From assembly GCA_902617715.1 (NCBI GenBank), contig CACMXS010000006.1:1-53076 (forward strand): a stretch of DNA of 53,076 nucleotides, written 5' to 3'. This document shows, in pieces, positions 34,988-43,973 of this stretch. The stretch is from an uncultured Pelagibacteraceae bacterium. GTDB taxonomy: Bacteria; Pseudomonadota; Alphaproteobacteria; Pelagibacterales; Pelagibacteraceae. The notes below the pieces were generated by a model that had not been told where the DNA came from, ran no database searches, and was given only the letters and a program-made list of their open reading frames with translations. The translations under genes were made by a program, and so were the position numbers. The stretch's first letter is position 1. Every line of letters begins with the position of its first letter.

Positions 34988-35916
34988 ATTCTAGCTCCAA
35001 TTTGTTGAATAATTTTGGAGGACATATCAGTACCTTTGCCTAAACATTCTTGAGGAGAGAATTCATTGATATAACCATGAAGATATCCGGCAGCAAATAA
35101 ATCTCCTGCTCCAGTAAGATCAATAATTTTCAAATTTTTTTTAACTTTAATTTCAAAAACTTCACCATTAATAATTGATATAGCTCCCTTTTCACCTCTA
35201 GTAATTATTAGATGTTTTTGAATTTCTTTACCAAATGTGATAACTTGATCAAAATTTTTTGCATCAATTAATGAAGTTATCTCTCCCTCATTTGCAAATA
35301 TAATATCTAATTTATTTTTGACTAAATTTAAAAAATTAGGTTTATGCCTATCTACACAAAATTGATCTGATAAAGACATTGCAGTTTTATTTGAATTTAA
35401 TATTGCTTTTTCAAAAGCTTTTTGAGGTTCTCCTTCATCCCACAAATAACCTTCTAAGAAAATAATTTCACTTTTTTTCAAATCATTTGAATTTAAATCT
35501 TCATTACTTATTTTACCTGCTATTCCTAAGTAAGTGCACATTGTTCTTTCAGAGTCAGGTGTAACCAAAATTAAGCAAGTTCCTGTTGGTAAATTTTCTT
35601 TTTTTCTTGAGTATAGATAATTTACATTTTCTTTTATTAATCCTTCTTCATATTTTATACCAAAGTTATCATCAGAAATTTTTCCAATAAATCCAACCTC
35701 GTTTCCTAATTGAGATAATGCAACAATAGAGTTTGCAACAGAACCCCCCGAAACAGTTTTTTCTATTTTTAGATTAGTTAATAATTGCTTAAATTCTTTT
35801 TCATCAAAAAATAATTTCATCAATCCTTTTGTAAGATTATTATTTTTTATAAAATTTTCATCAACCTTACAAATTACATCTACAATCGCATTCCCTATTC
35901 CTAAAATTTTCATCAA
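34984..35916 (-). CDS. PfkB-family kinase, probably adenosine kinase
   Basis: The 310-aa sugar/nucleoside kinase has the PfkB signatures: MKILGIGNAIVDVICKVDE at the start, SGGSVANSIVALSQLGNEVGF (position about 57-77), and the active-site anion hole with catalytic Asp in IIDLTGAGDLFAAGYLHGYI. The sequence style matches bacterial adenosine kinases of alphaproteobacteria, but ribokinase-like sugars cannot be excluded. It is the last gene of the dnaK-dnaJ-dapB-nth transcript, overlapping nth by 4 nt. A second Met directly follows the first. Confidence 0.85.
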   Translation of the reverse strand: MMKILGIGNAIVDVICKVDENFIKNNNLTKGLMKLFFDEKEFKQLLTNLKIEKTVSGGSVANSIVALSQLGNEVGFIGKISDDNFGIKYEEGLIKENVNYLYSRKKENLPTGTCLILVTPDSERTMCTYLGIAGKISNEDLNSNDLKKSEIIFLEGYLWDEGEPQKAFEKAILNSNKTAMSLSDQFCVDRHKPNFLNLVKNKLDIIFANEGEITSLIDAKNFDQVITFGKEIQKHLIITRGEKGAISIINGEVFEIKVKKNLKIIDLTGAGDLFAAGYLHGYINEFSPQECLGKGTDMSSKIIQQIGARI

Positions 35917-36566
35917 GCTTTTTTGGTTTTAACTGGTTTTTTTCTTTTAGGATAACAACTAGTACAAATTTTACAAGTTAATCCATAACAATCTCTAGCT
36001 TTGCAAAATTCTCTTCCATAATAAATTATTTGTAAATGAAGTTTGTTCCAATTTCTTTTAGGGAAAAGTCTTTTTAGATCTTTTTCTGTTTGTATTACAT
36101 TTTTCCCATTAGTAAGGCCCCACCTTTGAGCCAATCTATGAATATGGGTATCTATTGGAAAAGCAGGAAAACCAAATCCTTGAGACATAACCACACTTGC
36201 AGTTTTATGACCAACACCAGGTAATTGTTCTAGTTCTTCAAAAGTTTTGGGGACTTTTCCGTTATATTTTTCAATTAATATTTTTGATAAATTATAAATA
36301 CTTTTTGCTTTAATTCTAAATATTCCAATACGTTTGATTAATTTTTCAATTCTCTTTTTTCCTAATTTTACAAAATGCTCTGGCTTATAATATTTTGGAT
36401 AAATGTTTTTAGTTACATTATTAACATTTACATCAGTACATTGGGCAGAAAGTAGAACAGATATTAATAAAGTGAATACATTCCTGCTATTCAGAGGAAC
36501 AATTATATTTGGATAAATTTTGTTGAGAGTATTATTAATTATTTTTGCTCTTTGAATTTCATTCAT
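35913..36566 (-). CDS. nth: Endonuclease III (DNA glycosylase/AP lyase)
   Basis: Nth removes oxidised pyrimidines. The start is taken at 36566, where ATG overlaps the dapB stop by one base (TAATG); a longer frame to 36626 lies inside dapB and adds non-family residues. The 217-aa product has LLSAQCTDVNVNNVT, the helix-hairpin-helix with catalytic Lys in LEQLPGVGHKTASVVMSQGF and the catalytic Asp in PIDTHIHRLAQRWGL. The C terminus CKARDCYGLTCKICTSC is cysteine-rich but does not have the standard C-x6-C-x2-C-x5-C spacing of the [4Fe-4S] cluster. Confidence 0.95.
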   Translation of the reverse strand: MNEIQRAKIINNTLNKIYPNIIVPLNSRNVFTLLISVLLSAQCTDVNVNNVTKNIYPKYYKPEHFVKLGKKRIEKLIKRIGIFRIKAKSIYNLSKILIEKYNGKVPKTFEELEQLPGVGHKTASVVMSQGFGFPAFPIDTHIHRLAQRWGLTNGKNVIQTEKDLKRLFPKRNWNKLHLQIIYYGREFCKARDCYGLTCKICTSCYPKRKKPVKTKKA

Positions 36567-37342
36567 TATTTGAAATTCATAAGATCTCTCATTGAGTAAA
36601 GCCCTGGCTTTTTGTTCATTAACCATTTAGCAGCCGATAGTGCTCCTTCAGAATATAAGGCTCTATCAAATGCCTCATGATTGAGAGTAATTATTTCTTT
36701 ACCACTTGAAAATTTTACTTCATGTTCTCCTATAACCTCACCTTTTCTAACAGAATTAAAATTTATTTTTTTCCCATATGGAAAATTTTTTTTATTTAAG
36801 TACTTTTTTCCTAACAAATTATAAAAATTTTTATTTTTACCAATAGCAATACCCCTTCCCAGCATTAATGCAGTTCCAGAGGGATAATCTTTTTTATGTT
36901 TATGATGAGTTTCAAAAACTTTACTTAGAAATTTTTTTCCTAGTGAGCTAGAAGTTATTTCTGTTAAATACATTAAAAGATTAATACCTAAACTCATATT
37001 TCCAGCTTTTAAAATTGGTATTTTCTTTGAAAATTTTTTGATTAAATTCTCTTCCTTTTTAGTGAAACCCGTTGTTCCTATTACTACCTTTTTTTTTAAT
37101 TTTGTTGCAATTTTTAGAACTTGAAATGTACATTTTGGAATTGTGAAATCTATAATAAGTTGTGTGTTTTTAAATATTTGTTCTTCATTACAATTAATTT
37201 TTAACCCATTGATTGTTTTATTCATTTTCTTATTTTCGGTTAGAGCAACTAATTTAAAATCTTTATCTTTTTTTACAGATTTTATAAGTTGTTGACCCAT
37301 ACGCCCCAAACAACCTGTAATAGCAACATTTATTTTTTTCAT
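36566..37342 (-). CDS. dapB: 4-Hydroxy-tetrahydrodipicolinate reductase
   Basis: DapB reduces the dihydrodipicolinate precursor in lysine and meso-diaminopimelate synthesis. The ATG at 37342 gives 258 aa beginning INVAITGCLGRMGQQLIKSV, the NAD(P)-binding loop. A longer frame starts at 37393 but its 17 extra residues are foreign to the family and lie inside the small membrane-protein gene. Other blocks: VVIGTTGFTKKEE, LKAGNMSLGINLLMYLTE, the catalytic ETHHKHKKDYPSGTALMLG and the late AFDRALYSEGALSAAKWL. Coupled by ATGA to the gene before and TAATG to nth. Confidence 0.97.
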   Translation of the reverse strand: MKKINVAITGCLGRMGQQLIKSVKKDKDFKLVALTENKKMNKTINGLKINCNEEQIFKNTQLIIDFTIPKCTFQVLKIATKLKKKVVIGTTGFTKKEENLIKKFSKKIPILKAGNMSLGINLLMYLTEITSSSLGKKFLSKVFETHHKHKKDYPSGTALMLGRGIAIGKNKNFYNLLGKKYLNKKNFPYGKKINFNSVRKGEVIGEHEVKFSSGKEIITLNHEAFDRALYSEGALSAAKWLMNKKPGLYSMRDLMNFK

Positions 37343-37509
37343 TTCAAAATAAGATATGAAATTATTATAACAGATACAACAATTATAGACCAACCGAATA
37401 AATTTTTGATAAGTTGTTTTGGATTTGAATTTGATCTTAAAAAGCTGGGAAGAACGAGAATTAGAACTGCAATTAAAAATAAAGCTGGAATTATTTGGTC
37501 TAATTCCAT
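37339..37509 (-). CDS. Small membrane protein between dnaJ and dapB (56 aa)
   Basis: I do not recognise a named family. The ATG at 37509 is 2 bp after the dnaJ stop and the TGA overlaps the dapB ATG (ATGA), which is perfect operon spacing. The 56 residues start MELDQIIPALFLIAVLILVL, then a basic loop with RSNSNPKQLIKNL, then a second helix SIIVVSVIIISYLILK. It is therefore a two-helix inner-membrane hairpin with the loop carrying three positive charges. Function unknown; a link to the chaperone or envelope precursor genes beside it is only positional. Confidence 0.8.
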   Translation of the reverse strand: MELDQIIPALFLIAVLILVLPSFLRSNSNPKQLIKNLFGWSIIVVSVIIISYLILK

Positions 37510-37511
37510 CT

Positions 37512-38633
37512 TTAATTATTCCAAAAATTTTTTGCTTTTTGGAAAAATTTTTTTATACTTGGATTAGATCTATCATTTTCTATTTTTCTAAATTTTTCTA
37601 ATAATTCTTTTTGTTCTTTATTTAGTGATATTGGAATTTCTGTTTTGACTTGAACGTAAAGATCACCAAAATCGCCCCTACGCATGAAAGGCATACCTTT
37701 TCCTTTAAGTCTAAACTGTTTTCCATTTTGAGTACCTTCGGGTATTTTAATTTTAGCTTTTCCACCATCTATTGTTGGTATTTCAATTGTTGTACCTAAA
37801 GCGGCATCAGCCACTGAAATTGGAAATTCAAAAAATAAATTTACATCTGATCTTTTAAAAACTTGATGAGAGTCTACATTTATAAACAAATATAAATCAC
37901 CACTAGCTCCACCTCTTGTTCCAGCTTCACCCTTTCCAGCGAGTCTTATTCTAGTTCCATCATCTACACCTTTTGGAATTGTTACAGATATTTTTTTTGA
38001 AGATTGTTTATTTCCTTGACCGTTACAATCATTACATGGATTAGTAATTTCTTCCCCACTACCAGCACATTGTGGGCATGTTTGTTGAACAGTAAAAAAA
38101 CCTTGATTTGATCGAACTCTTCCATTTCCACCACAGTATGTGCATCTATCAGGATTATATCCTGGTTTTGATCCATTCCCTTTGCAAGTATTACATTTTT
38201 CAGTAGTAGAGAATTGTATATTTTGTTTTTTTCCTGTGTAAGCTTCCTCTAAAGAAATAGATAAATCATATCTTAAATCGGAACCTCTGTTACTGTTCCT
38301 TCTGGAACTTTTTCGGCCACCACCAAAGTCCCCAAAAAAATCTTCAAATATATCTGAAAAATCTGCTCCACTAAAACCACCAAAACCACCACGTCCACCT
38401 CCACCATTTTCAAAAGCGGCATGACCAAAATTATCATAATTTTCTTTTTTAGATTTATCTGAAAGAACACCATAAGCCTCACTGGCCTCTTTAAACTTGT
38501 CTTCAGCAGCTTTATCACCAGGGTTTTTATCAGGATGGTATTTTACAGCCAGCTTTCTGTAAGCAGATTTTAATTCTTGGGGGGTTGCACTTTTGTTAAC
38601 ACCAAGGACATCGTAGTAATCTCTTTTAGCCAT
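37512..38633 (-). CDS. dnaJ: Chaperone protein DnaJ
   Basis: DnaJ stimulates the DnaK ATPase and delivers substrates. The 373-aa protein has a J domain with HPD in [11 protein letters not shown] (about residues 31-41), a Gly/Phe-rich linker (about 75-112), four zinc-binding C-x2-C-x-G-x-G repeats ([32 protein letters not shown]; about 147-210) and two C-terminal client-binding domains. It follows dnaK by 25 bp. All type I features are intact. Confidence 0.99.
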   Translation of the reverse strand: MAKRDYYDVLGVNKSATPQELKSAYRKLAVKYHPDKNPGDKAAEDKFKEASEAYGVLSDKSKKENYDNFGHAAFENGGGGRGGFGGFSGADFSDIFEDFFGDFGGGRKSSRRNSNRGSDLRYDLSISLEEAYTGKKQNIQFSTTEKCNTCKGNGSKPGYNPDRCTYCGGNGRVRSNQGFFTVQQTCPQCAGSGEEITNPCNDCNGQGNKQSSKKISVTIPKGVDDGTRIRLAGKGEAGTRGGASGDLYLFINVDSHQVFKRSDVNLFFEFPISVADAALGTTIEIPTIDGGKAKIKIPEGTQNGKQFRLKGKGMPFMRRGDFGDLYVQVKTEIPISLNKEQKELLEKFRKIENDRSNPSIKKFFQKAKNFWNN

Positions 38634-38658
38634 TTTAATATGGACAAATAGATGTCAG

Positions 38659-40584
38659 TTAAGCGCTTTTTTCTTTATTCTCGTCTTTTACTTCTTCAAA
38701 GTCCGCATCAACAACATTATCGTCTTTTTTTCCTTTATTATCATTTCCATCATCTTTATCAGACTCAGGTTTCTTATTTTGTTGTGATTTATAAATTGCT
38801 TCTCCAAGTTTCATTGATGCTTGAACTAAAGCTTCAGTTTTTTTCTTTATATCTTCAATATTATCAGATTTAAGAGCTTCTTTTAAAGCAGAGGATGAAT
38901 CTTCGATAGCTTTTTTTTCAGCATCTGAGACTTTAGAACCATGTTCTTTCAAATTCTTTTCAGTGGAATGTATTAAAGTATCTGCTTGATTTCTTACATC
39001 TACAGACTCTCTTTTCTTTTTATCAGCTTCCTTGTTAGCCTCTGCATCTTTTACCATTTTCTCAATTTCTTCATCACTTAAACCTCCAGAAGCTTGGATT
39101 TGAATTTTTTGCTCTTTTCCAGTACCTTTATCTTTAGCTGATACATTAACTATACCATTTGCATCTATATCGAATGTTACTTCAATTTGTGGCACTCCTC
39201 TTGGAGCTGGTGCAATTCCTACTAGCTCAAAATTACCTAACAATTTGTTATCTGTTGCCATCTCTCTTTCACCCTGAAGAACTCTAATGGAAACAGCTGG
39301 TTGATTATCTTCAGCTGTTGAAAAAACCTGGCTTTTTTTAGTCGGAATAGTTGTATTTTTCTCGATTAATTTTGTTGAAACCCCACCCAAAGTTTCAATA
39401 CCTAAAGACAACGGAGTTACATCTAGTAACAACACATCTTTCACATCACCTTGTAGAACACCAGCTTGAATTGCAGCACCCATAGCTACAACTTCATCTG
39501 GGTTAACACTTTTATTTGGATCTTTACCGAAGAAATTTTTAACTTCTTCAATAACTTTCGGCATCCTAGTCATACCACCAACCATAACCACTTCATCAAT
39601 TTCACTTGCTGAAATGCCAGCATCTTTTAAGGCTGTCTTACAAGGCGGCATCGTCTTTGCAATTAAATCCTCAACTAAAGCTTCTAATTTTGCTCTAGTC
39701 ATTTTTAAATTAATATGTTTTGGACCAGTTTTGTCAGCAGTTATAAACGGTAAATTTATATCTGTTTGCTCTGCTGATGAAAGTTCAATTTTAGCTTTCT
39801 CAGCTGCTTCTTTTAATCTTTGTAAAGCTAATTTATCTGATTTTAAATCTATACCATTGTCTTTTTTAAATTCATTAATAAGATACGCAACTATAGCATT
39901 GTCAAAATCTTCACCACCTAAAAAAGTATCCCCATTTGTAGATTTAACTTCAAAAACACCATCACCTAATTCAAGAATCGATACATCGAAAGTACCACCA
40001 CCTAAATCATAAACAGCTATTTTTTTATTTTGTTTTTTATCTAAACCATATGCTAGTGAGGCAGCAGTTGGTTCATTAATTATTCTTAAAACTTCTAATC
40101 CTGCAATTTTTCCTGCATCTTTTGTTGCTTGTCTTTGAGCATCATTAAAGTAAGCAGGAACCGTAATTACTGCTTTTGTAACTGCTTGACCTAAATATTT
40201 TTCTGCGGTTTCTTTCATTTTTTGTAAAATAAAAGCTGAGATTTGTGAAGGAGAATATTTTTCACCTTTAGCTTCAATCCAAGCATCTCCTTTATCAGAA
40301 TTAATTATTTTAAAAGGCGCGGCTTCTACATCTTTTTTTACCGTTGGGTCGTCAAAATTTCTTCCAATTAATCTTTTTACTGCAAAAATTGTATTTTCAG
40401 GGTTTGTTACAGCTTGTCTTTTTGCTGGTTGGCCAATTAATTTTTCGCTTTCATCAGTAAATGCTACAACTGATGGAGTAGTTCTTGCTCCCTCAGCATT
40501 TTCTAAAACCTTAGCTTGTGTTCCTTCCATAATAGCAACACATGAATTTGTTGTTCCTAAGTCTATTCCAATTATCTTACTCAT
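38659..40584 (-). CDS. dnaK: Chaperone protein DnaK
   Basis: DnaK is the Hsp70 ATPase chaperone. The 641-aa protein has [18 protein letters not shown] at the start, the phosphate loops [19 protein letters not shown] and [13 protein letters not shown], the linker and substrate domain ([19 protein letters not shown]), a helical lid and the acidic end with FEEV ([14 protein letters not shown]). An RpoH-type promoter and a good Shine-Dalgarno precede it. It heads the transcript dnaK-dnaJ-(small membrane protein)-dapB-nth-(PfkB kinase). Confidence 0.99.
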   Translation of the reverse strand: MSKIIGIDLGTTNSCVAIMEGTQAKVLENAEGARTTPSVVAFTDESEKLIGQPAKRQAVTNPENTIFAVKRLIGRNFDDPTVKKDVEAAPFKIINSDKGDAWIEAKGEKYSPSQISAFILQKMKETAEKYLGQAVTKAVITVPAYFNDAQRQATKDAGKIAGLEVLRIINEPTAASLAYGLDKKQNKKIAVYDLGGGTFDVSILELGDGVFEVKSTNGDTFLGGEDFDNAIVAYLINEFKKDNGIDLKSDKLALQRLKEAAEKAKIELSSAEQTDINLPFITADKTGPKHINLKMTRAKLEALVEDLIAKTMPPCKTALKDAGISASEIDEVVMVGGMTRMPKVIEEVKNFFGKDPNKSVNPDEVVAMGAAIQAGVLQGDVKDVLLLDVTPLSLGIETLGGVSTKLIEKNTTIPTKKSQVFSTAEDNQPAVSIRVLQGEREMATDNKLLGNFELVGIAPAPRGVPQIEVTFDIDANGIVNVSAKDKGTGKEQKIQIQASGGLSDEEIEKMVKDAEANKEADKKKRESVDVRNQADTLIHSTEKNLKEHGSKVSDAEKKAIEDSSSALKEALKSDNIEDIKKKTEALVQASMKLGEAIYKSQQNKKPESDKDDGNDNKGKKDDNVVDADFEEVKDENKEKSA

Positions 40585-40595
40585 AATATTAATGT

Positions 40596-40603
40596 CTCTC
40601 CTT
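40596..40603 (-). promoter_or_regulatory. Shine-Dalgarno of dnaK
   Basis: Minus-strand AAGGAGAG lies 11 bases before the dnaK ATG. With the predicted transcription start near 40600, only its 3' part may be in the heat-shock transcript, which suggests either a start a few bases earlier or a second promoter. Confidence 0.7.
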
Positions 40604-40607
40604 CGTC

Positions 40608-40635
40608 ATATAGGGTTTAAATGTGAAACTACAAG
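40608..40635 (-). promoter_or_regulatory. RpoH-type heat-shock promoter of dnaK
   Basis: On the minus strand CTTG (40635-40632) is followed after 17 bp by CCTATAT (40614-40608). This fits the alphaproteobacterial heat-shock consensus CTTG-N17/18-CYTAT-T exactly. It lies 24 bp before the dnaK ATG in the 63-bp gap after grpE. No CIRCE inverted repeat is present. Confidence 0.78.
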
Positions 40636-40647
40636 TTAATCTCATAA

Positions 40648-41301
40648 TTATTTATTTTCTGTATTTTCTTGATTTTCCTTAGTTTTTTCCTCTTTAACTG
40701 TAACTTTTTTTGACACTCCTACTAATGAGGGTCTAAGTAATCTTTCTTTTATAGTGAAGCCTTTTTGAATTTCTTGGATTATTGTTCCAGGTTCTTTCGT
40801 ATCATCTTCTATTTCCATCATTGCTTGATGAAAGTTTGGATCTAATTTTTTGTTAAGGCTATCTATTGGTTTAATATTATTTTTTTCAAATATTGAGATT
40901 AGATCTTTTTTTATAATGTCTAAATGTTCTAGGGTTTTTTTCAATGCTTCTGTTTCTTTTAACTTATCGTCACTTTCAAGAACATGTTTTGATCGATCCA
41001 AGTTATCAATTAAATTTAATGCTTCTTTAGCAAAACTAAAACCACCATATTCAAAAGCTTCCTCTTTTTCTTTTTCAAATCTTCTTCTTTGATTTTCCAT
41101 TTCAGCAAAAGTTCTTGCCACTTTATCTTCGAGTTCAGCAATTTTTTCCTCTGGAGTTAGTTCTTTTATTTCTTCTTTGGGTTTTTGATCGGTTTCTTCT
41201 TTATTTTCTTCAGCTAAATTTTCCTCAGTTTTTTCAGTTTCATTTGTTGTGTCCTGAATTTGTTCAGCAGAGGGGCTATTTTGGTTTTCTTCTTTTTCCA
41301 T
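40648..41301 (-). CDS. grpE: Nucleotide exchange factor GrpE
   Basis: GrpE releases ADP from DnaK. The 217-aa protein has a Glu/Lys-rich disordered N terminus (about residues 1-45), a long coiled coil (EKIAELEDKVARTFAEMENQ and on) and the C-terminal beta domain with NFHQAMMEIEDDTKEPGTII, QKGFTIKERLLRPSLVGVSK. It lies upstream of dnaK on the same strand and is divergent from rdgB with 36 bp between. The hrcA repressor gene that often precedes grpE is not there. Confidence 0.97.
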   Translation of the reverse strand: MEKEENQNSPSAEQIQDTTNETEKTEENLAEENKEETDQKPKEEIKELTPEEKIAELEDKVARTFAEMENQRRRFEKEKEEAFEYGGFSFAKEALNLIDNLDRSKHVLESDDKLKETEALKKTLEHLDIIKKDLISIFEKNNIKPIDSLNKKLDPNFHQAMMEIEDDTKEPGTIIQEIQKGFTIKERLLRPSLVGVSKKVTVKEEKTKENQENTENK

Positions 41302-41337
41302 AGCTACTTATATGGTAAGGATTTTGCTAATTTCTAG

Positions 41338-41940
41338 ATGTCTAAAGAAAAAATTAATAAATTGCTAATTGGGACTAATAACAAGGGAAAATTACTTGAA
41401 ATTAAGAATTTATTACCAAAAAATATCAAAATTTATTCTACATCAAGTTTTAATCTTAAGAGTCCAGTTGAGAATGGCAAAACATTTAAGCAAAACTCAT
41501 TAATTAAATCAAAATACTTTTCAAAAAAAACAGGATTGATATGTATGGCTGATGACTCAGGTTTGGAAATAGATTTTTTGGATAAAAATCCTGGAGTTTA
41601 TTCTGCAAGGTGGGGAGGAAGACATGGAGACTTTAACAAGGCAATAAAAAAAGTCTATAGGGAGTTAAATAAAAAAGATAAAAATTGGAAAAATAAAAAA
41701 ATTAGAGCCAGATTTATTTGTGCTCTTTCTATTTCATATTTAAATAAAAAAATTGCATGTGTATTGGGAAAAATAGAGGGTTATATCTCAAATGAACCAA
41801 GAGGTAAGAATGGATTTGGATATGATCCAATTTTTATTCCTTTAAAAAAAAGAAAAACTTTTGGAGAAATGAAGCCATCTCAAAAATACAAGATGGATCA
41901 TAGATACCAAGCTTTTAAAAAAATCAAAAAATTTCTCTGA
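41338..41940 (+). CDS. rdgB: XTP/dITP diphosphatase (RdgB/HAM1)
   Basis: RdgB clears deaminated purine nucleotides such as dITP and XTP from the pool. The 200-aa protein has LLIGTNNKGKLLEIKNLLPK, the central ICMADDSGLEIDFLDKNPGV followed by YSARWGG, and GKNGFGYDPIFIP, then HRYQAFKKIKKF. All substrate and metal residues of the family are present. Its 3' end overlaps the convergent PBP-activator-like gene by 17 nt. Confidence 0.97.
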   Translation: MSKEKINKLLIGTNNKGKLLEIKNLLPKNIKIYSTSSFNLKSPVENGKTFKQNSLIKSKYFSKKTGLICMADDSGLEIDFLDKNPGVYSARWGGRHGDFNKAIKKVYRELNKKDKNWKNKKIRARFICALSISYLNKKIACVLGKIEGYISNEPRGKNGFGYDPIFIPLKKRKTFGEMKPSQKYKMDHRYQAFKKIKKFL

Positions 41941-43081
41941 TTTCACCATCTTTTATTTCATATAAATTTAATCTATGATATATTTTATTATCTTTGATAT
42001 CAAATACACCAATCTTACCTTTAAATGAGTTTTCTTTTTTAAAAAGTTCATTAGTTTCTGAAAGATTCATTTTTAAAGATAAATAATATATCAATCCAAC
42101 AAGGTCATAACTTAATAAAGATAAATGATTTGGAACTTCATTGTACTTTTCAAAAAACTTCTTATTAAAATTTTCTAAATTTTTTTTATTTATTGAAGGA
42201 TAATATAGTGGTTGTAAAGTTTTCTCATTTAATAAGCTTTCATCAAACCATTGATTAAATGTAATAAAGAATTTATCTTTAGGAGAGACATCGGTGTATA
42301 AAAGAGAAGTAATCACACTTTTTAAACTTTCATCGAAATCAGAAATTATTACAGCGTCGAATTTTACCTTACCAATTGTGTATCTTTTTTTTAATTTTTC
42401 TATTCTTCTTTTTTTAACATCATCGCTCATGTCTGATTTTTCAACTCTTGTAATTTCATCAATTAAGTTTTGTTTCCTAATTTTATAATTTGTTATATCT
42501 TCGATTTGTTTAGTTAGTTTTGTTGGTTCAGTATCGTATATATGATGTTTAAAAATTTTTATTTTAGATTGTTTTATTGCTTTTTTTATCTCTAATTTAT
42601 AACTAAGGTCAGGTGTTAAAAAAATTGTTTTTTGAATTTCGCTCAATTCAATAAATTTTTTAATTGCGTTTACTTGTGAAACTGAATTGACGCCACTACT
42701 AATTACATTATTTGGAATGTTTTCTGTTTTATTTGTTAATGATAAAAAAATTATATCTTCTATTTCATGCAAATAAGAAAGATTTTTAAAAAAAACTGGA
42801 CCAATGATTATTTTAACTCCAATTTTTTTTAATTCCCTGGCTGATTGAAGAGTTTTATTGGGGTCTAATCCCGTATCTTTTGGATAAATTTCTATTTTAT
42901 CTGTGCCTATATCATCTAATGCCATTCTAGTAGATTTTATTAATAGTTTACCCAACTTGCTATTTTCACCTGTCATTGGAACTAAAAGACCTATTTTAAT
43001 TTTTTCTTCTTTCGCTATTCCATAAGAACTCCCAAATAGAATTATACTTGTAACTAGAATTATTTTTATAATTTTAAACAT
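41924..43081 (-). CDS. Penicillin-binding protein activator-like (LpoA/LppC fold) periplasmic protein
   Basis: The 385-aa protein has an N-terminal signal peptide (about residues 1-23) and then a type I periplasmic-binding fold: KIGLLVPMTGENSKLGKLLI, KIEIYPKDTGLDPNKTLQSA, VKIIIGPVFFKNLSYL. Proteins of this type directly upstream of, and divergent from, rsmI are annotated as PBP activators in alphaproteobacteria. That synteny favours this over an amino-acid ABC-transporter binding protein, and no permease genes are near. There is no lipobox Cys at the expected place, so it may be soluble. Confidence 0.72.
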   Translation of the reverse strand: MFKIIKIILVTSIILFGSSYGIAKEEKIKIGLLVPMTGENSKLGKLLIKSTRMALDDIGTDKIEIYPKDTGLDPNKTLQSARELKKIGVKIIIGPVFFKNLSYLHEIEDIIFLSLTNKTENIPNNVISSGVNSVSQVNAIKKFIELSEIQKTIFLTPDLSYKLEIKKAIKQSKIKIFKHHIYDTEPTKLTKQIEDITNYKIRKQNLIDEITRVEKSDMSDDVKKRRIEKLKKRYTIGKVKFDAVIISDFDESLKSVITSLLYTDVSPKDKFFITFNQWFDESLLNEKTLQPLYYPSINKKNLENFNKKFFEKYNEVPNHLSLLSYDLVGLIYYLSLKMNLSETNELFKKENSFKGKIGVFDIKDNKIYHRLNLYEIKDGEIREIF

Positions 43082-43112
43082 TTAATGATGTTATATTATC
43101 TAAATTAAAAAT

Positions 43113-43973
43113 ATGGTTGTAAATTATAAATCACCTACCAAAGATATTAAAAAAGGCTTATATTTAGTATCAACACCCATTGGTAATTTACAAGATATAA
43201 CATTTAGAGCTATAGAGACTTTAAAAAAATCTGACTATATCCTTTGTGAAGATACTAGGGTTTCTAAAAATTTACTTAATAAATATGAAATCAAAGCAAA
43301 GTTAATTTCCAATCATAAGTTTAATGAAAAAAAAAATATATCAAAAATTATCAATTTATTAAAAGAAGATACAATTATATCGTTAATTTCCGATGCAGGA
43401 ACTCCAGGTATTTCTGACCCAGGAGCAATATTAGTCAAGGAATGTATAAGAAATAATATTAATATAATGCCTATCCCTGGGGCATCTGCAGTTCCAACGG
43501 CTTTGTCAATAAGTGGTTTTTCTGAAAAATTTTTTTTCTATGGTTTTTTTCCTGAAAAAAAAAATGAGATAATAAGAGATTTAGAAATATTATCAAATTT
43601 AAATTTTTCATTAATTTTTTTTATTTCTGCAAAAAAATTAAATAAAAATATCTCAATTATTAAAAAAAGTTTTTCAGGAAGAAGAATAATCATTTGTAGA
43701 GAAATGACCAAATTTTATGAAGAATTTATAAGATTGGAAATTGATGAATTAGAAACTTTTGAAAATGATTTAAAAGGTGAATTAACAATCGTTATTTCTG
43801 AAAAAAATGATAAAAAAAACTCACAAGAATTAAGTGAATCAGATAAAAGAAATATTAAAAAGATGATAAATAAATTAAGTATAAAAGAAATCACAAATTT
43901 TTTAAATCAAGGTAAAAAAATTTCTAAAAAGTCAATTTATAATTATTGTTTAAAATTAAAAAATGAAATCTAA
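43113..43973 (+). CDS. rsmI: 16S rRNA 2'-O-ribose C1402 methyltransferase
   Basis: RsmI methylates C1402 in the decoding centre. The 286-aa protein contains GLYLVSTPIGNLQDITFRA, ILCEDTRVSKNLL, LISDAGTPGISDPGAILV (SAM site), IPGASAVPTALSISGF and the FYGFFPEK segment, all diagnostic. The C-terminal 60 residues are a Lys/Ser-rich helical extension. It overlaps the BON lipoprotein gene by 11 nt. The yraN gene that commonly follows rsmI is missing here. Confidence 0.97.
   Translation: MVVNYKSPTKDIKKGLYLVSTPIGNLQDITFRAIETLKKSDYILCEDTRVSKNLLNKYEIKAKLISNHKFNEKKNISKIINLLKEDTIISLISDAGTPGISDPGAILVKECIRNNINIMPIPGASAVPTALSISGFSEKFFFYGFFPEKKNEIIRDLEILSNLNFSLIFFISAKKLNKNISIIKKSFSGRRIIICREMTKFYEEFIRLEIDELETFENDLKGELTIVISEKNDKKNSQELSESDKRNIKKMINKLSIKEITNFLNQGKKISKKSIYNYCLKLKNEI

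Noticed and set aside
37289..37601. Plus-strand open frames across the dapB-dnaJ junction
   Set aside because: They are shadows of dapB, the 56-aa membrane-protein gene and dnaJ, with low-complexity content and no operon logic.
40615..40632. GTTTCAC half-site resembling parS in the dnaK promoter
   Set aside because: Only about 10 of 16 positions fit the parS consensus and the second half is not symmetric. It is the spacer of the heat-shock promoter.
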